A DNA stretch of 8,645 bases. Source: Gammaproteobacteria bacterium (GTDB taxonomy: Bacteria; Pseudomonadota; Gammaproteobacteria; GRL18). The translations under genes were made by a program, and so were the position numbers. Below are positions 1-6,833 of this stretch, one piece after another. The DNA lies in NCBI GenBank assembly GCA_030632625.1, contig DAOVUK010000104.1:1-8645 (forward strand), given 5' to 3'. The notes beneath the pieces are model-generated. The model searched no databases, was not told the origin of the DNA, and saw nothing but the letters and a program-made list of their open reading frames with translations. Numbering within the stretch: the stretch's first letter is position 1; the number at the start of each line of letters is the position of its first letter.

Positions 1-610
1 CCACCCGCTGCGAGAGTATGGCAATGTCAACACTGCCAAAGCTGTGATAAAACAAGGCAACACCCAGCAGGTAAAATAACGAACCCAACAGACTGACCAA
101 CAGGTAGCGCATGGCTGAAGTCAGGGCATCAGCACCACCGGCCAGAGCTACCAGAGCCACCGCTGCCAGCCCCAGTAATTCCAGTGTGACATAAAGATTG
201 AAGATATCTGAAGAAAGGAACAGGGCATTCAACGCAGCCCATAAAAACATCCACAACGGCCAGAAATAAACTGCCCTGGATCGCTTAAAATAAGCACGGT
301 TGAAATAGCCTGTGGAATAGATACTGATGCCAAAGCACACCACAGCTGTTACCATAAGCATCAGTAAACTCAAGCCGTCAGCATAAAGATTGATACCCAG
401 CGGCGCGCCCCAGCCGCCAATTGCATAGCGCTGCACACCATGCTGCACCACCTGCACTCCCAGTCCGACTACAGCAGCGACGACCCCCATGGCAATCAGC
501 AAACCCAGCAACTTGACCTGGCGAGGCAATAAAAAAGAGAGCATAGCACCAGTTAAAGGCAGTAAAATGATCATTACTGCCCAGGGAAACTCATGCATCG
601 TTATAAACAC
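1..610 (-). CDS. mrpD: Mrp-type Na+/H+ antiporter subunit D (NuoM/N-like), 3' end cut off by the window
   Basis: Ion-translocating subunit of a multi-subunit cation/proton antiporter in the inner membrane, homologous to the antiporter-like subunits of complex I. My own translation of the minus strand from the ATG at 598 gives about 199 codons with no stop before the window edge; family members are near 500 residues, so well over half is missing. Several membrane helices are visible. The diagnostic block SSDIFNLYVTLELLGL contains the conserved TM5 glutamate (E140 counted from that ATG), followed by RYLLVSLLGSLFYLLGV. Start choice: an in-frame GTG at 610 has a GGAG 9 nt upstream, inside the end of mrpC, while the ATG at 598 has no nearby Shine-Dalgarno. 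I therefore give 610, with 598 as the alternative. It follows mrpC by a few bases and is part of the same operon. The family assignment is secure; the start is not. Confidence 0.93.
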   Translation of the reverse strand, partial: MFITMHEFPWAVMIILLPLTGAMLSFLLPRQVKLLGLLIAMGVVAAVVGLGVQVVQHGVQRYAIGGWGAPLGINLYADGLSLLMLMVTAVVCFGISIYSTGYFNRAYFKRSRAVYFWPLWMFLWAALNALFLSSDIFNLYVTLELLGLAAVALVALAGGADALTSAMRYLLVSLLGSLFYLLGVALFYHSFGSVDIAILSQRV

Positions 611-616
611 AGAGTA

Positions 617-925
617 TTACTCCAGCGACTCTTCAGAAAGTTCCGCTTGGCCTGTTTTGGCTCGCACCCGCAACATTAACGCCAGAGCCAGAGCAGTTGC
701 CGATACAGCAACCACAATGCCGGTAATGACCATAGCATGAGGCACTGGATCGGGGGCTGTCCCCTGATTGCGAGCAGCCAGAGCCACCAGTACCAGAAAC
801 ACACCACTGCCCATCACATTGATGGCCAGAATTTTACGCAATAAGTGCGCATGCACGATCACGGCGTATAAGCCCAGAGTGAATAGCCCCATTCCAACTA
901 TTGTATAGAGGTAAATATTGTTCAT
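617..925 (-). CDS. mrpC: Mrp-type Na+/H+ antiporter subunit C (NuoK-like)
   Basis: Small three-helix membrane subunit of 102 residues, the usual length for MrpC, homologous to NuoK of complex I and part of the proton path of the Mrp complex. Family hallmarks are the N-terminal helix (YLYTIVGMGLFTLGLYAVIV), the segment LLRKILAINVMGSGVFL, and the PDPVPHAMVITGIVVAVSATA block, in which the DPVPxAxVLTxIVV pattern is typical. The start ATG overlaps the stop of the upstream fusion gene as ATGA (922-925). It has a perfect AGGAGG at 931-936, 5 nt upstream, lying inside the end of that upstream gene, so translation is probably coupled. The C-terminal tail (AELSEESLE) is acidic. Identification is firm. 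Confidence 0.95.
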   Translation of the reverse strand: MNNIYLYTIVGMGLFTLGLYAVIVHAHLLRKILAINVMGSGVFLVLVALAARNQGTAPDPVPHAMVITGIVVAVSATALALALMLRVRAKTGQAELSEESLE

Positions 926-1953
926 TTATGCCTCCTGAACTTTGGTTGGCTAGACTTGGGTTGGTTGAGCTTGGGTCGGCTGAACTTGGGTTGGCTGAAT
1001 TTGGGCCGGCCACCCAGAAACAGAGCAGCCAGTGTGATACCGATAGACAGTGTTGCCGCCGCTTCAATCAGCAATATCAATACTCCGGCAAATGACGGGG
1101 GATATTCAAGAAATTGCCTGCCCAGCAATATAAAAACCATCCCTGCCGCAACAAATGCTGCAACTCCTAACACCAGAGAAATCCGCAGCGGCAATCCCGC
1201 TAAACGGGTTCCAGGCCGCCAGCCGGCCAGCAATAATAAAACGCCCGCAGCACCCAGTAGCGAGCCAGCCTGAAAGGCGCCACCCGGCGCGTGAGCACCA
1301 ACCCACAATAGATATCCGGCTGCCATAATAAGTAAAGGAACAAGCAGACGTGATAATGTACTCAACACCGGCCCTGGGAATGATTCATGCTGTTTTGTCA
1401 TATCGCCAAGTGACCAGACTCCAAGCAGAGTCAGCAGCAGGACACTCAATTCCAGAAGGGTATCATAACCGCGGTAATTAAGCAGAACTGCAGTAACGGG
1501 GTTACTTACACCGCTGCTTTCAAGATTTTCCTCTACTAATATGCCCAGGCCGGGAATATTTTCTGGAAGTGTTAATACCACATAAACAAGACCTGCTGCT
1601 ACAGCCAATAACAGTACCATCAGCAGCAACCGGAACGGCAGCTGATTTTTAGTATTCTCAGTCATGCTCCCGGCCTGATGTTTTTTTTCAAGTATTGCTC
1701 TGCTGCCATTCTTTGAGCCGAGTCTTGCCAGTGCTGACAGCAGCAGGGCACCGGTCAGACCTGCTCCGATAGACGCTTCGGCCATGGCCACATCCGGTGC
1801 ATCAAGTCGTATCCAGGTCAATGCCATTAATAGTCCGAAGGCAATAAACAGCACAATTGCCCGAAATAAATCCGGACTTGTCAGCGCCTGCCAGGCCAGC
1901 CATAACAAGGAAAATCCTAACAGGGTGTCGAACATCAACTGCAAAAGTGTCAT
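922..1953 (-). CDS. mrpB: Fused MbhD (DUF4040)-MbhE-MrpB subunit of Mrp/Mbh-type antiporter
   Basis: Membrane protein of 343 residues joining three modules that are separate in archaeal Mbh complexes. Residues 1-80 match the DUF4040/MbhD region (C-terminal part of MrpA), with the signature APDVAMAEASIGAGLTGALL at 52-71. Residues about 104-185 match MbhE, with NYRGYDTLLE at 159-168. Residues about 195-314 match MrpB, with HAPGGAFQAG at 221-230. A linker at 80-103 is hydrophilic. The tail (316-340) is five pentapeptide repeats of the form (R/Q)-P-K-x-(S/N), then RRHK. The ATG at 1953 shares bases with the mrpG stop (TAATG) and has GGAA just upstream; a GTG at 1962 would add three residues and is less likely. 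The large NuoL-like part of MrpA is absent here and may lie beyond mrpD. Role: forms the cation and proton path together with MrpC, D, F and G. Confidence 0.93.
   Translation of the reverse strand: MTLLQLMFDTLLGFSLLWLAWQALTSPDLFRAIVLFIAFGLLMALTWIRLDAPDVAMAEASIGAGLTGALLLSALARLGSKNGSRAILEKKHQAGSMTENTKNQLPFRLLLMVLLLAVAAGLVYVVLTLPENIPGLGILVEENLESSGVSNPVTAVLLNYRGYDTLLELSVLLLTLLGVWSLGDMTKQHESFPGPVLSTLSRLLVPLLIMAAGYLLWVGAHAPGGAFQAGSLLGAAGVLLLLAGWRPGTRLAGLPLRISLVLGVAAFVAAGMVFILLGRQFLEYPPSFAGVLILLIEAAATLSIGITLAALFLGGRPKFSQPKFSRPKLNQPKSSQPKFRRHK
936..1010. repeat. Five tandem 15-bp repeats inside the 3' end of the MrpB fusion gene
   Basis: On the plus strand five consecutive units (936-950, 951-965, 966-980, 981-995, 996-1010) follow the consensus TGAACTTGGGTTGGC, with one to four differences each. 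Being 15 bp, each codes for one pentapeptide on the minus strand (RPKFS, QPKFS, RPKLN, QPKSS, QPKFR), so copy-number change would keep the frame. The last unit runs into the AGGAGG ribosome-binding site of mrpC. Confidence 0.9.
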
Positions 1954-2249
1954 TATTTCCACAGTTCAATACCTTTTTTCCGTGCTGCTTTAGCGACCAG
2001 ATGGGCAATACTGGCACTTGCAAGCAGTACCAGTAACCAGATCAACAGCAGTTTGCCTGCCACAGTCCAGGACTCCGCCTGTAAAACAAGACCTGCCACC
2101 ACCAACCCCAGGCCGACATTGTCGGCTTTTGTCAGTGCATGCAGACGAGTGTAAACATCGGGAAAGCGCAGCAGGCCAACGGTACCGGCAAGAAAGAATA
2201 TCGCTCCGGCAATCAATAATAATGAGCTGAGAATTTCAGTCACTAACAT
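1953..2249 (-). CDS. mrpG: Mrp-type Na+/H+ antiporter subunit G
   Basis: Membrane subunit of 98 residues with three predicted helices. The family core is present: AGTVGLLRFPDVYTRLHALT followed by KADNVGLGL, matching the G-x-x-G-xx-RFPD-x-(Y/F)-x-R-x-HA-x-TK pattern of MrpG/PhaG/MbhC. The reading frame is open upstream to 2318, but the residues before the ATG at 2249 (arginine-rich, read antisense to nothing conserved) do not fit the family, so I place the start at 2249. This start overlaps the end of mrpF by 14 bp. The stop TAA overlaps the ATG of the downstream fusion gene as TAATG. MrpG is needed for assembly and activity of the complex in systems that have been studied; its own catalytic part is unclear. 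Confident call. Confidence 0.94.
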   Translation of the reverse strand: MLVTEILSSLLLIAGAIFFLAGTVGLLRFPDVYTRLHALTKADNVGLGLVVAGLVLQAESWTVAGKLLLIWLLVLLASASIAHLVAKAARKKGIELWK

Positions 2250-2514
2250 CGTTCTGCTCCTCTGCCGCCCAGGCACGGCGAATAAAAGCGACCGCAGCAA
2301 CCGCTGCCAGCAGTGCAAAAATCAATGCCACATCACGTAACGGTGGATATTCAAACGCCTGTGCCAGCAATAACACACAGGCAACCGCAGTGGTACCGAA
2401 CAACTGCGCTGCAAGCATTCGGTCTGCTGATGTTGGGCCTTGCAAAACACGCCATAATCCCGCCACTAATGTCAGCAGCAGGAACAATGCTATACTCAGA
2501 TACAATATTTCCAT
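2236..2514 (-). CDS. mrpF: Mrp-type Na+/H+ antiporter subunit F
   Basis: Membrane subunit of 92 residues with three helices, the normal size. The signature is LQGPTSADRMLAAQLFGTTAV (roughly residues 24-44, read as GPT-xx-DR-x-xxx-xx-GT), then LRDVALIFALLAAVAAVAFIRR near the C-terminus; both acidic residues in helices (D31 region and the D of LRDVAL) are typical of MrpF/MbhB. The ATG at 2514 sits 6 bp after the stop of the stress-protein gene, with GAAGAG upstream inside that gene, and its own end overlaps mrpG by 14 bp. The position directly before mrpG is the usual order; what is unusual is that a stress-protein gene separates it from mrpE. Confidence 0.95.
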   Translation of the reverse strand: MEILYLSIALFLLLTLVAGLWRVLQGPTSADRMLAAQLFGTTAVACVLLLAQAFEYPPLRDVALIFALLAAVAAVAFIRRAWAAEEQNDVSD

Positions 2515-2520
2515 AGACTA

Positions 2521-3495
2521 TCACTCTTCTAATCTAACGGGTGTGACAAAACCCTCCGGCTTGATAGCAAGCACCGAACAGTCTATCCGGTTAAGCACTG
2601 TTTCAGCAGTATTACCCATAAGGAAACCCGCTATTCCAGTACGTCCAACGGTGCCCATGATCATCAGATCAATTTGTTTTTCTTTGACCAGTTCCGGAAT
2701 CATATCTCTGGCAAAGCCTTTAACCAGATGTATTTTTGGCTGCAGATATTCCGCAATTTCCCTGCCGTCCTTGTTGATAATTTCAGCCACCAGGTTCTCT
2801 AACAAGTATTGGTGCTTAGCATGTACCCTGTCCACATACCCCTGAACATAGGACTCCGGCTGATGCACAAGACCGGAACGCATACTGCTTTCACCATACG
2901 CATGCCAGACATGGATAATATGCAATTCGCTGAAATCAGACAGTGCCAGAGATTCAGACATCTCAAGGATCTGCCTGTTGATTACATTGTCAGCAGGTTT
3001 ATTCTCAGACAAGTCAAAATCCACCGCGGCCATAATTCTTTTATAGTGTCCATGCCCGGATGGTTTAATAAGCCAGACAGGACAAGGACATTTACGCAGT
3101 AAGTGCATATCTGAACTAGCAAAAAGATTATCCATAAAGCCTGCTTGTTTTTCTGTCGTTTTTATAAGCAAATCAATTTTTTGGCTAAGAACTTCCCGGA
3201 TAAGTACCAGAAAAGCCACTCCGGTTAATATTTTGCTGCTGATGTGGACATTTTTCCCAATTGATGTGATCAGAGCTTCCAGCTTAAAACGCTGTTTATC
3301 CATTATGGCATCTTGCAGTTCTGCCATAGATACACCCTGAATGTCCTCACTGCTCAGTGCCGGCAGCTCTTCTAAAATTGACACCACGGTCAGTTGAGCC
3401 TGATTGTTCTCTGCCAGGCTTACCGCCCGCTCGAACGCATCGCCGCCCTTCAGTTCAGAATCAGCAACAAAAAGTATATTTTTAAAGCGTTTCAT
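2521..3495 (-). CDS. Tandem-domain universal stress protein (UspE-like) inside the mrp operon
   Basis: Soluble cytoplasmic protein of 324 residues with two UspA folds in tandem. The first (about 1-145) starts MKRFKNILFVAD and ends HLLRKCPCPVWLIKP, as in UspE. The second (about 150-315) carries the nucleotide-loop pattern GTVGRTGIAGFLMGNTAE, that is G-2x-G-9x-G followed by N instead of S/T, then CSVLAIKP. Only the second domain keeps the loop; the first lacks it, so ATP binding, if any, would be in the C-terminal half. The ATG at 3495 is chosen because the domain begins there; it lies 1 bp after the mrpE stop with AGGAG 11 nt upstream. A GTG at 3507 is an alternative that would overlap mrpE but has AGGAG too close. 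Inference: it senses energy or stress state and acts on, or is made together with, the antiporter. Confidence 0.9.
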   Translation of the reverse strand: MKRFKNILFVADSELKGGDAFERAVSLAENNQAQLTVVSILEELPALSSEDIQGVSMAELQDAIMDKQRFKLEALITSIGKNVHISSKILTGVAFLVLIREVLSQKIDLLIKTTEKQAGFMDNLFASSDMHLLRKCPCPVWLIKPSGHGHYKRIMAAVDFDLSENKPADNVINRQILEMSESLALSDFSELHIIHVWHAYGESSMRSGLVHQPESYVQGYVDRVHAKHQYLLENLVAEIINKDGREIAEYLQPKIHLVKGFARDMIPELVKEKQIDLMIMGTVGRTGIAGFLMGNTAETVLNRIDCSVLAIKPEGFVTPVRLEE

Positions 3496-3496
3496 A

Positions 3497-4042
3497 TCAT
3501 TCTTCACTCCTGTCAGTAATCAGCTTAAGGCCAAACAAATCCGCCACATATTCTTCAAGAATCATCAGCTCTGAGGCAAAAGCCCCAGTCTTATCAAGCA
3601 CATGAACGTAAAGAAATTCATCGCCTAATTCAGCACTTAATGTCCCTGGCAGCAGGCTGACCGTATTCGCCATAAAGACCTGAGGCAGACCCGGTGGTAA
3701 ACGCCACCGGTAATGATACATCTGCGGTGAGATCGGTAAGCTGGGATCAAATGCCCGCCTGGCAACATCCACTCCAGCATACAAAGAACGCCAGAGAAAA
3801 AATGGCACAAAGCGTATGATGCCAATTAAAGACCAGGAAAATGGCGGCAGCAGCTGCACGCTGACTAATGTCGCAAACAGTACTACGGGCACACCAACCA
3901 ACCACGAATTCATTGCACCATCAGTGAGTATCCACCATATCAGAGTAAACAGCACAGCACGTATCAATCCCGTCCGCAAAGTAATAATTACAGAGTGACC
4001 AGGTGCAAACTGTAAATGCTGTTTTTGATCATTTGTATACAT
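3497..4042 (-). CDS. mrpE: Mrp-type Na+/H+ antiporter subunit E
   Basis: Subunit of 181 residues with N-terminal membrane helices and a cytoplasmic C-terminal domain. Conserved features of MrpE/MbhA are IRAVLFTLIWWILTDG near the N-terminus, a central helix pair (IIRFVPFFLWRSLYAGVDVA), and the C-terminal LPPGLPQVFMANTVSLLPGT followed by VHVLD, where the ANSISLTPGT-like block is diagnostic. The frame can be opened at a TTG (4048), but the ATG at 4042 has GGA 6 nt upstream and gives a normal N-terminus. The gap to the antiporter stop upstream is 12 bp, and the next gene starts 1 bp after its stop, so it is within the operon. It is the first of the complex subunits to be transcribed, as in mbhA. 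Confidence 0.94.
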   Translation of the reverse strand: MYTNDQKQHLQFAPGHSVIITLRTGLIRAVLFTLIWWILTDGAMNSWLVGVPVVLFATLVSVQLLPPFSWSLIGIIRFVPFFLWRSLYAGVDVARRAFDPSLPISPQMYHYRWRLPPGLPQVFMANTVSLLPGTLSAELGDEFLYVHVLDKTGAFASELMILEEYVADLFGLKLITDRSEE

Positions 4043-4054
4043 AATCAATCCAAC

Positions 4055-5725
4055 TTAAATAAGAGAAGGTGGCTGCTTGCTGCTCAAACCAAACAGGCTG
4101 TCAGCAGCTTCAATGGCCGCATCAGCATAAGGGATCAGCACCCGATCAGCTCCGGCCTGCTGCAATTGTTCCACCTCTGCGTGGGTATGGGCCGTTACTG
4201 CCACTTGACCTTTGTAATTAGAATAATGGAGGCCATTAAGCAGTGCAAGATTGACCGGCATCTCTCGTACGCTGCTCAAGACCCAGGGTACTTTATCTAA
4301 TGGCAGGGTCGCTAAATACTCCGGATCTTCAGCATCACCATAATGTACTGCATAACCTTGTCCTTCATGCTTGCGCACCAGATCAGGATCGAAATCAATA
4401 CCGAGCACCCGATGGCCACGTTGCCGCAGTTCCTGCGCAATTCCAGAGCCAAACCGCCCCAAACCAAACAAGACAATATCATATTCACTTTGTTCTGCAA
4501 CTCGTTCCTGAATGTCTTCTCGATGCGCATGTTTGCGCTCGAACACCACAAGCCAGGGAGAAATCCATTCATAGAGGGGATGAGAATACAGGATCATGTA
4601 TGTAGAAACACTGATCGTAATCATCCCCACCAGAGTAATGAGTCCCATAGTGTCTGCATCAATATGACCCAGGCTCAGACCCAGGGCTCCCAGAATCAGA
4701 GAAAATTCGCTGATCTGAGCCACTGTCAGACCGGCTAGAAACCCGGTACGTTTTCGATAACCCATGACACCCAGAATAATCAGCACGATTAACGGGTTGC
4801 CAATAAGCACAAACAGCGAAAGTATAATGGCCGGCATTACTTGTGCATCAAGTGATGTTAATTCAAGTCCTGCTCCCAAATCAATAAAGAAGAACAGTAG
4901 TAAAAAATCCCGCAAACTCACAAGACGAGAGCCTATAGCCTCACGATATGGCGTAGAGGCCAATGACACGCCTGCGAGAAAGGCACCAACCTCCTTGCTG
5001 AATCCCAGATGCGCGCCCATTGCGCCCAGAGCCACGGCCCATGCAATAGCAAACAGTACCAACAACTCTGGTGAACGTGCCAGCTGGTGTAATAATGGTG
5101 TTAATATATAGCGCATCAACAAGCCAATAGCTGCGATGAACAGTCCCCCCCTGAACAATACCTCAATTGCTTCCCGCCCCATGCTGGCAGTATCGCCGGA
5201 CTTACCAAGCGAAGTCAGAGCAATCATCACCAGCACCACCACAATGTCCTGAACAATGAGAAAACCGATGGCTATACGTCCGTGCAAAGCATCTACTTCG
5301 TGCTTATCGGTCAATAGCTTGACAATAATAATGGTACTGGAGAATGTCAGCGCGACAGCGACGTAGAGGGCGGTCACCGGAGGCATTCCCAGAGAGATAG
5401 CAATAAAATAACCAATGATAGAGGTGAAAAAAACCTGTCCGAGACCGGTAGCCAGCGCCACCTGTCCCATCGTACGTATGATACGCAGATCCAGCTTCAA
5501 GCCTACAACAAATAACAGCAGTGCAATACCCAGTTTAGCCAGCAGATCCACCTGATCGTCTGCCGACACCCAGCCCAGTACGGATGGACCGACCAAAATG
5601 CCTACTGCAATGAAGGCAACAATCAACGGTTGCCGAAACCGGACACCAATGGCACCAATGATGGCGGCAAGCAGTAAAAGTACAGATATTTCTGTAAATA
5701 CATCGTTAAAGACGGGAGTCATCAT
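4055..5725 (-). CDS. CPA2-family cation:proton antiporter with C-terminal RCK/TrkA-N domain (KefB/YbaL-like)
   Basis: Inner-membrane monovalent cation/proton antiporter of 556 residues. Residues about 10-385 are the Na+/H+ exchanger fold with about 12 helices; the segment SSTIIIVKLLTDK followed by HGRIAIGFLIVQDIVVVLV carries the paired Gln-Asp (about 158-159) characteristic of the KefB/KefC/YbaL group. After a charged linker, residues about 412-540 form an RCK_N/TrkA-N domain with the dinucleotide-binding glycine motif GLGRFGSG, the acidic strand end in GIDFDPD, and the HYGDAEDPEYL block, so NAD(H) or a related ligand may gate it. The start is ATG-ATG at 5725/5722 with only a weak AAGTGA upstream. 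It is the first gene after the 144-bp spacer, hence the operon leader. Substrate, K+ or Na+, cannot be told from sequence; a K+ efflux role and a Na+/H+ role are both possible. Confidence 0.92.
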   Translation of the reverse strand: MMTPVFNDVFTEISVLLLLAAIIGAIGVRFRQPLIVAFIAVGILVGPSVLGWVSADDQVDLLAKLGIALLLFVVGLKLDLRIIRTMGQVALATGLGQVFFTSIIGYFIAISLGMPPVTALYVAVALTFSSTIIIVKLLTDKHEVDALHGRIAIGFLIVQDIVVVLVMIALTSLGKSGDTASMGREAIEVLFRGGLFIAAIGLLMRYILTPLLHQLARSPELLVLFAIAWAVALGAMGAHLGFSKEVGAFLAGVSLASTPYREAIGSRLVSLRDFLLLFFFIDLGAGLELTSLDAQVMPAIILSLFVLIGNPLIVLIILGVMGYRKRTGFLAGLTVAQISEFSLILGALGLSLGHIDADTMGLITLVGMITISVSTYMILYSHPLYEWISPWLVVFERKHAHREDIQERVAEQSEYDIVLFGLGRFGSGIAQELRQRGHRVLGIDFDPDLVRKHEGQGYAVHYGDAEDPEYLATLPLDKVPWVLSSVREMPVNLALLNGLHYSNYKGQVAVTAHTHAEVEQLQQAGADRVLIPYADAAIEAADSLFGLSSKQPPSLI

Positions 5726-5739
5726 TCACTTACACGCTG

Positions 5740-5758
5740 AATAGTTACAATTACTATT
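5740..5758. repeat. Short inverted repeat in the leader of the antiporter operon
   Basis: AATAGT and ACTATT are separated by 7 bp, 15 bp before the antiporter start codon. It would be a weak AT-rich hairpin in the leader or a small protein-binding site. Nothing links it to a known element. Confidence 0.35.
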
Positions 5759-5779
5759 GGTTTTTCCTCATAATCTTAC

Positions 5780-5808
5780 TTTATACTTATACTGGCAACA
5801 TAAAAAGT
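5780..5808 (-). promoter_or_regulatory. Predicted promoter of the antiporter-mrp operon
   Basis: On the minus strand TATAAA (5785-5780) matches the -10 consensus at five of six positions; an overlapping TATAAG lies 6 bp upstream at 5791-5786. The -35 position, 17 bp further up (ACTTTT, 5808-5803), is poor and falls inside the TCGACTTT half-site of the shared element. A weak -35 covered by an operator is the usual layout for a LysR-activated promoter. TTGCCA-N17-GATTAT (5798-5770) is an alternative. Confidence 0.4.
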
Positions 5809-5843
5809 CGAATATTTTGTAATAATTGTTCGTTTTTTTCGAA
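5804..5843. promoter_or_regulatory. Putative NhaR operator upstream of the antiporter operon
   Basis: Read toward the antiporter gene (minus strand), this is the palindrome TTCG-N7-CGAA (TTCGAAAAAAACGAA, 5843-5829), then 17 bp, then TCGACTTT (5811-5804). The same parts with the same spacing occur between nhaR and the HPF-like gene at 6780-6819. LysR regulators bind a palindromic recognition site near -65 and a second site near -35; with the -10 at 5785-5780 the palindrome centre falls near -63. Assignment to NhaR rests on adjacency and the duplication, not on a known consensus. Confidence 0.6.
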
Positions 5844-5863
5844 TATATAAATAGTTAACTGAA

Positions 5864-5880
5864 TTGCTGTTATTCAGCAA
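5864..5880. repeat. Perfect 6-bp hairpin across the nhaR stop codon
   Basis: TTGCTG and CAGCAA flank a 5-nt loop that includes the nhaR stop codon. No T-run follows on the minus strand, so it is not a convincing intrinsic terminator; transcription from nhaR could continue into the antiporter operon. Confidence 0.4.
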
Positions 5881-6766
5881 ATAACGACTCACGGGCAGTT
5901 TCCATCACAGTAGAGACAATAGTATTCAGAATCCGGCGTTCAACAGATATCGCGTAGAAATGCGCTTTTACTTCATCAGCCCGGCCAATCGCAGTCACCT
6001 GATACTGCCACTCTACTTCTGCTTCAATAGCCGTAGGAGCAACAAATAGTCCGGCACTTTCCTGTCCAAAAGCCTTCATCAATGCGCTGTCATCAAACTC
6101 ACCTACCACATGAGGGTATATACGATACTTATCCAGCCACCGATCAATGCCGGAACGAAGTTGATTACCACTACTGGGCAAGAGTAAGGGTGCATCATTT
6201 AAACAGCCGGGAAAATCACCGGTCAGCTGCTTTTCCAATTGCTCTGTGACAAAGAAACTGACCGAACATTCGCCCAGCTTGTGGCTGAAGCCGCGAGTAC
6301 TGACCGTATGAGGAATTGAACGGTCGGCTAATACCAAATCCAGGCGATGCAAGGCCAGTTCAGCCAATAGTGTATCGAGATTTGCTTCACGACAGATCAA
6401 ACGCACCGGATCCGGCATCTGCAAGGCAGGTTTAAGAATGCGATGGGCGATAGATTTAGGCACCACATCAACCACCCCTACCCGAAACAGCTGTGGACGG
6501 CCAGCAGGTAACTGATGGATCACTTCTTCCAGTTCACCACCCAGAGAGAAAATCTCATCAGCATAACTCAACACCAGCCGGCCGATCTCCGTAAGTTCCA
6601 GATTACGTCCGACCCGGGTGAACAGCTCAATACCAAGATAATTTTCCAGCAGGCTGAGTTGCCCGCTGATGGTCTGCGGCGTCAGATGTAAGCGTTCACT
6701 GGCCCGGGCAACACCGCCTTCCTTAGCAACCATCCAAAAATAACGCAAGTGCTTATAATTAACCAT
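5870..6766 (-). CDS. nhaR: LysR-type transcriptional regulator NhaR
   Basis: DNA-binding regulator of 298 residues; E. coli NhaR is about 300 and activates the sodium/proton antiporter gene nhaA in response to Na+. The N-terminus (MVNYKHLRYFWMVAKEGG) and the winged helix-turn-helix (about residues 5-64, with GVARASERLHLTPQTISGQL) follow NhaR closely, including the unusual NYKHLRYFW opening and PQTISGQ recognition helix. The rest is a LysR substrate-binding domain (about 92-295), with the motif FRVGVVDVVPKSIA at its start. The ATG at 6766 has GAGAG upstream. It lies between the antiporter operon (same strand, 144-bp spacer) and an HPF-like gene (divergent, 121-bp spacer), the classic placement for a LysR regulator and its targets. 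A shared element in both spacers supports control of both and of its own gene. Confidence 0.93.
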   Translation of the reverse strand: MVNYKHLRYFWMVAKEGGVARASERLHLTPQTISGQLSLLENYLGIELFTRVGRNLELTEIGRLVLSYADEIFSLGGELEEVIHQLPAGRPQLFRVGVVDVVPKSIAHRILKPALQMPDPVRLICREANLDTLLAELALHRLDLVLADRSIPHTVSTRGFSHKLGECSVSFFVTEQLEKQLTGDFPGCLNDAPLLLPSSGNQLRSGIDRWLDKYRIYPHVVGEFDDSALMKAFGQESAGLFVAPTAIEAEVEWQYQVTAIGRADEVKAHFYAISVERRILNTIVSTVMETARESLFAE

Positions 6767-6779
6767 GAGTACTCTCTAC

Positions 6780-6819
6780 TTCGATTTTTACGAACATTAC
6801 TACTAATATAATCGACTTT
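6780..6819. promoter_or_regulatory. Putative NhaR operator in the nhaR / HPF-like divergent spacer
   Basis: Plus strand: TTCG-N7-CGAA (TTCGATTTTTACGAA, 6780-6794), 17 bp, then TCGACTTT (6812-6819). Half-sites and spacing equal those at 5804-5843 in front of the antiporter operon, and the element points toward the HPF-like gene just as the other points toward the antiporter. The palindrome centre (6787) is about -65 relative to a start site predicted from the -10 at 6840-6845. The predicted nhaR -10 lies between the two halves, which would allow autorepression. Confidence 0.6.
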
Positions 6820-6833
6820 CATTAATTATTAAA
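6805..6833 (-). promoter_or_regulatory. Predicted nhaR promoter
   Basis: Minus strand TATATT (6810-6805), five of six matches to the -10 consensus, with TTTAAT (6833-6828) 17 bp upstream as a weak -35. It lies within and next to the putative operator. Confidence 0.4.

Noticed and set aside
936..1010. CRISPR-like array at the 15-bp repeats
   Set aside because: Units are directly adjacent without spacers, and the array is an in-frame coding repeat.
956..1273. Open plus-strand frames (489-740, 901-1095, 956-1273) across the mrpB/mrpC genes
   Set aside because: They lie opposite well-conserved membrane subunits and their translations show no domain or ribosome-binding site; the repeat array creates an artificial Leu/Gly pattern.
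4300..4738. Overlapping open frames on both strands inside the antiporter RCK domain
   Set aside because: The minus-strand frame with the Rossmann motif and the full exchanger fold is the real one; the others are low-complexity shadows.
5864..5880. Intrinsic terminator after nhaR
   Set aside because: The stem is only 6 bp, AT-rich, and has no U-tract on the transcribed strand.
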